A stretch of 64,000 nucleotides of DNA from positions 3,658,001 to 3,722,000 of the forward strand of contig OZ244919.1 in NCBI GenBank assembly GCA_965221845.1, written 5' to 3'. Origin of the DNA: JAJEFO01 sp965221845 (GTDB lineage: Bacteria > Pseudomonadota > Alphaproteobacteria > Rhodobacterales > Rhodobacteraceae). The notes under the pieces were generated by a model. That model was not told the DNA's origin and made no database searches. It worked only from the letters and a program-made list of their open reading frames with translations. The position numbers and the translations under genes were made by a program. Positions 61,359 to 64,000 of the stretch are shown here, piece after piece (the stretch's first letter is position 1; the number at the start of each line of letters is the position of its first letter).

Positions 61359-62774
61359 TCAAGTCGCCCTTGTCGGAGTCTTCATTGTCACCAGTTCCTC
61401 CGACATCGTCGGATGGACGGCGACCGTCCGGTCGAAGTCCTCCTTCGTGAGGCCGGCCTTCACAGCGATCCCGACCATCTGGATCAGTTCGCCCGCGCCG
61501 TCCGCGACGATATGGCAGCCGAGCACCTTGCGGCTCGCCCGCGAGACGACGAGTTTCATGAGTGCCTGGTTCGGCCTGCCGACAAAGGCGGTTCGCATGG
61601 GATTGAACGCTGCGGAGTAGACCTCGATCTCTTCCCGCTCTCGCGCGGCTTCCTCCGTCAGGCCCACGGCGCCAAGCTCCGGCTGCGTGAAGACGGCCGA
61701 GGCCACCAGGTCGTGATCCGGGGCGGTCGGGTTGCCGTTGAAGACCGTTTCCGTGAACGCCTGCCCCTCTCGGATGGCGACGGGGGTCAGGTTGATTCGG
61801 TCCGTCACGTCTCCGATCGCGTAGACCGAAGGCGCCGCCGTCTGGCTGTAGGCGTCGACCTGGATGGCGCCGCGCCGGTCCACGGCGACTCCGGCCGCCT
61901 CGAGCCCGAGGTCCCCGGAGCCGGGCGCGCGGCCGGTGGCGAACAGCAGGCGGTCGAAGCGCCGCTCGACGCCGTCCGTGGTCGTGGCGACGACCGCGCC
62001 CTGCGCGGTCGCCAGGCTGCCGCGCGGGGCCGGAGCCGGCCTGCCGCCCTCGCCGATTCCCGCCGGACGCAAGGCGACGACATTCGTGTTGACCTGCAGG
62101 TCGATCCCCTGCTCCCGCATTCTGCCTGCCACGACGTCTCGCGCCTCGTCGTCAAAGCCGCGCAGGATCTGCGCTCCGCGGTAGAGCTGCGTCACCGCCA
62201 CGCCCATCCCGTTCAGGATGCAGGCGAACTCGCAGGCGATGTACCCCCCGCCGACGATCAGCACCGATCCGGGCAGCCTGTCCATCTGGAAGACGTCGTC
62301 CGAAACCATGCCCAGCGCGGCGTTCGGGACGTCGGGGCGCACGGGGCGGCCTCCCGTCGCGATCAGGACATGCCCCGCCGTGACGCGCGCGCCGTCCTCG
62401 AGCTCCACCGTGTTCGGGCCGGACAGCCGCGCGCGCATGTCGTGAATGGCGACGCCGGAGGACGTCAGCAGGTTGCGGTAGACGCTCTCGAGCCGGTCCA
62501 GCTCGGCGTCAAGCCGTGCACGGAACGTCTTCCATTCGAACGCCCCCGACTCGGCGGTCCATCCGTAGCCGCGCGCGAGCGCGGCCTGTCCGCGGAACTC
62601 GGACGCGAACACCATGAGCTTCTTCGGGACACAGCCCCGAATCACGCATGTTCCGCCCATGCGCCGGCTTTCGGCCAGGGCGACCCGGGCGCCGGCGGCA
62701 GCCGCCGTTCGGGCCGCGCGCACCCCGCCCGAACCGCCGCCGATGACGAACAGGTCGACGTCGCGGGGCGTCAT
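61359..62774 (-). CDS. gor: Glutathione-disulfide reductase
   Basis: A 471-residue FAD/NADPH flavoenzyme. GGGSGGVRAARTAAAAG binds FAD, GGTCVIRGCVPKKL carries the redox-active Cys pair, VGGGYIACEFACILNGMG is the NAD(P) fold, YAIGDVT binds FAD, and the C-terminal VHPTMSEELVTM supplies the catalytic His-Glu. It starts on the ATGA overlapping the rpiA stop; rpiA-gor is a common alphaproteobacterial pair. Confidence 0.96.
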   Translation of the reverse strand: MTPRDVDLFVIGGGSGGVRAARTAAAAGARVALAESRRMGGTCVIRGCVPKKLMVFASEFRGQAALARGYGWTAESGAFEWKTFRARLDAELDRLESVYRNLLTSSGVAIHDMRARLSGPNTVELEDGARVTAGHVLIATGGRPVRPDVPNAALGMVSDDVFQMDRLPGSVLIVGGGYIACEFACILNGMGVAVTQLYRGAQILRGFDDEARDVVAGRMREQGIDLQVNTNVVALRPAGIGEGGRPAPAPRGSLATAQGAVVATTTDGVERRFDRLLFATGRAPGSGDLGLEAAGVAVDRRGAIQVDAYSQTAAPSVYAIGDVTDRINLTPVAIREGQAFTETVFNGNPTAPDHDLVASAVFTQPELGAVGLTEEAAREREEIEVYSAAFNPMRTAFVGRPNQALMKLVVSRASRKVLGCHIVADGAGELIQMVGIAVKAGLTKEDFDRTVAVHPTMSEELVTMKTPTRAT

Positions 62775-63553
62775 TCGGCGGCCGGCCGGACGCCGCCTCC
62801 CGCGTGCCTGGCCCCGCGGGCGCCCGTCTCGCCCCGCGACGGGCCGATGGTCTCGGCCGTGCCGTCGGGCTTTCCGAGAACGACCGTGTCGCAAAGGCCG
62901 ACAAAAAGCCCGTTTTCGACGATTCCGGGTATCTGGTTGAGGGCTTGCGCCAGGCTGCGGGCATCGCCAATGCGGTCCAGGTGAAGGTCGAGGACGTGAT
63001 TGCCCTCGTCTGTCGTGAAGAGCCGGCCGTCCCTGCGGCGAGGCACGATTCGGCGACCGCTCACGTCCTGGGCCTCGAGGGTCCGCTCCACCAGCGCCGT
63101 CGTGGCGCCCATCCCGAAACCCAGCACTTCGACCGGAAGGGGATATGCGCCCAGCGTCTCGACCCGCTTGGAATCGTCGACCATCACGACCGTCCGGTCG
63201 GATGCGGCCGCCACGATCTTTTCCCGGAGGAGCGCGCCGCCGGCGCCCTTGATCAGGTTCAGGTCCGGATCGAACTCGTCCGCGCCATCGACCGTGAGAT
63301 CGAGCCGGCCCGCTTCGTCCAGCGCCGCAAGGCGGATGCCCTCCTCGCGTGCCAGGGCGGCCGTCGCGGACGACGTCGGCACGCAGGTGATCTCGAGGCC
63401 TTCCGAGCGGACCCTCTCGCCCAGATGCCTGACCAGGCAGGCCGCGGTTGACCCGGAGCCCAGGCCGACCTTCATCCCGGAGGTGACGAGGGCGCCCGCC
63501 CGCGCCGCAGCGGCGCGCTTGGCGGACTCGGTTCGGGACGGGGCCTTGGCCAT
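62771..63553 (-). CDS. rpiA: Ribose-5-phosphate isomerase A
   Basis: A 260-residue pentose-phosphate enzyme. VGLGSGSTAACLVRHLG, DLTVDGADEFDP (catalytic Asp), LIKGAGGALLREKIVA (Lys/Glu) and LDLHLDRIGD are the family blocks. I prefer ATG 63553 (MAKAPSR) because GGAG lies six bases upstream; GTG 63565 and ATG 63559 are in-frame alternatives. It leads the rpiA-gor operon. Confidence 0.95.
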   Translation of the reverse strand: MAKAPSRTESAKRAAAARAGALVTSGMKVGLGSGSTAACLVRHLGERVRSEGLEITCVPTSSATAALAREEGIRLAALDEAGRLDLTVDGADEFDPDLNLIKGAGGALLREKIVAAASDRTVVMVDDSKRVETLGAYPLPVEVLGFGMGATTALVERTLEAQDVSGRRIVPRRRDGRLFTTDEGNHVLDLHLDRIGDARSLAQALNQIPGIVENGLFVGLCDTVVLGKPDGTAETIGPSRGETGARGARHAGGGVRPAAE

Positions 63554-63565
63554 CGGCATCTCCAC

Positions 63566-63816
63566 TTGCTTCGGGATGACCTATACCGGCTTGGATCGGC
63601 GAATGCGAGCGGCCCGCAGGCCGGGCGAGGGAGGAGCCGCCTGCTGGCGGAACCCTGGCCACGCCTGGCAGCGCATCATGGGTGTGACCCTCGGAAACCT
63701 TGGCAGCCGGGTGGCTGCCGCCTTGCACAGCGCCGCCTCTTCCTCTCGATCTGCAAGCCAATACAGCAGGTTGCGGGCGCGCGCAAGCGGAATTCCCTGC
63801 GCAGGGTGTAGCCCCA
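63566..63816. other. Region upstream of rpiA, no gene recognised
   Basis: About 250 bases between the rpiA start and an IS5 left end. It should contain the rpiA promoter; open frames here are not convincing. Confidence 0.4.
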
Positions 63817-64000
63817 GGGCCCGTTGACAGTTGTCTTGCGAATCGTCCGGTTCCATGCCATGTCCTGCCCCGACGACCGCCGGAACGGCGGCACGAGGCG
63901 ACAACGGCATGAGCGAGCAGAACGACGATCCAGACAGGACGGTGACGGCCGGCGCCATGCGGGCGCGGGCCGGGGACATGCTGCCGGGCAGGGCGTCCGA
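63817..64000 (+). mobile_element. IS5-family insertion sequence, copy 2, cut by window edge
   Basis: Begins GGGCCCGTTGACAGTTGTCT and matches 17782 onward, including the leader and the start of OrfA. Here that frame begins at ATG 63909 with DRTVTAGAMRARAGDMLPG, several residues different from copy 1. Same orientation as copy 1. The right part is outside the window. Confidence 0.85.

Noticed and set aside
63581..63816. Small minus-strand frame upstream of rpiA
   Set aside because: No ribosome site and no family pattern; ends inside the IS5 copy.

Overview
The window is high-GC (roughly 65-70 % in core stretches) alphaproteobacterial chromosome. The evidence is the gene content and order: dnaG-rpoD, nrdR-ribD-ribE, ribBA-ribH-nusB, hflK-hflC-DUF2065 and rpiA-gor. 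Rhodobacterales or a close order is my best guess, but no rRNA or tRNA gene was seen to settle it. Many broken insertion sequences, toxin-antitoxin genes and pseudogenes point to a genome shaped by mobile elements.

Layout. 1-5.1 kb: a lower-GC amine/amino-acid catabolic cluster (FAD oxidoreductase cut by the left edge, remnant of an MttB-type methyltransferase, PuuC-like aldehyde dehydrogenase, DapA-family lyase/synthase), interrupted by an IS scar. 5.2-6.7 kb: an IS30-type element filled with IS110 debris. 7.0-15.1 kb: core genes dnaG, rpoD, an SDR, a RibD-C-like reductase, nrdR, ribD, ribE. 15.3-21.8 kb: a zinc-linked block (WD40 protein, CobW GTPase, Zur-like repressor, and a metal/metallophore ABC importer behind a Zur-box-like dyad), split by an IS5 copy. 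21.8-26.1 kb: a graveyard of IS fragments (a lone CRISPR-like repeat, DUF4338, IS110, IS91 with tyrosine recombinase, IS30). 26.15-29.64 kb: a low-GC two-gene island coding for a RecQ-like helicase fused to a ComF-type phosphoribosyltransferase, and a DprA-like protein. 29.8-33.5 kb: TRAP/TAXI uptake system. 33.9-45.6 kb: complete glycogen cluster glgP-glgB-glgC-glgA-glgX-pgm. 45.9-47.5 kb: small hypothetical gene, MazF-type toxin with antitoxin, IS630 remnant. 47.8-55.1 kb: non-canonical AddA-like/AddB-like helicase-nuclease pair next to an excisionase-type HTH gene and a truncated PIN gene, scarred by IS30 and DUF3800 debris. 55.4-63.6 kb: core genes ribBA, ribH, nusB, sdaA, DUF2065, hflC, hflK, gor, rpiA. 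63.8 kb to end: a second IS5 copy.

How it fits together. The riboflavin/nusB genes, usually contiguous in related bacteria, are separated here by about 40 kb of accessory DNA containing both defence-like modules. The strongest candidates for an under-described system are the RecQ-PRTase + DprA pair and the AddAB-like + HTH/PIN module. All functional statements come from reading motifs; no database search was possible.
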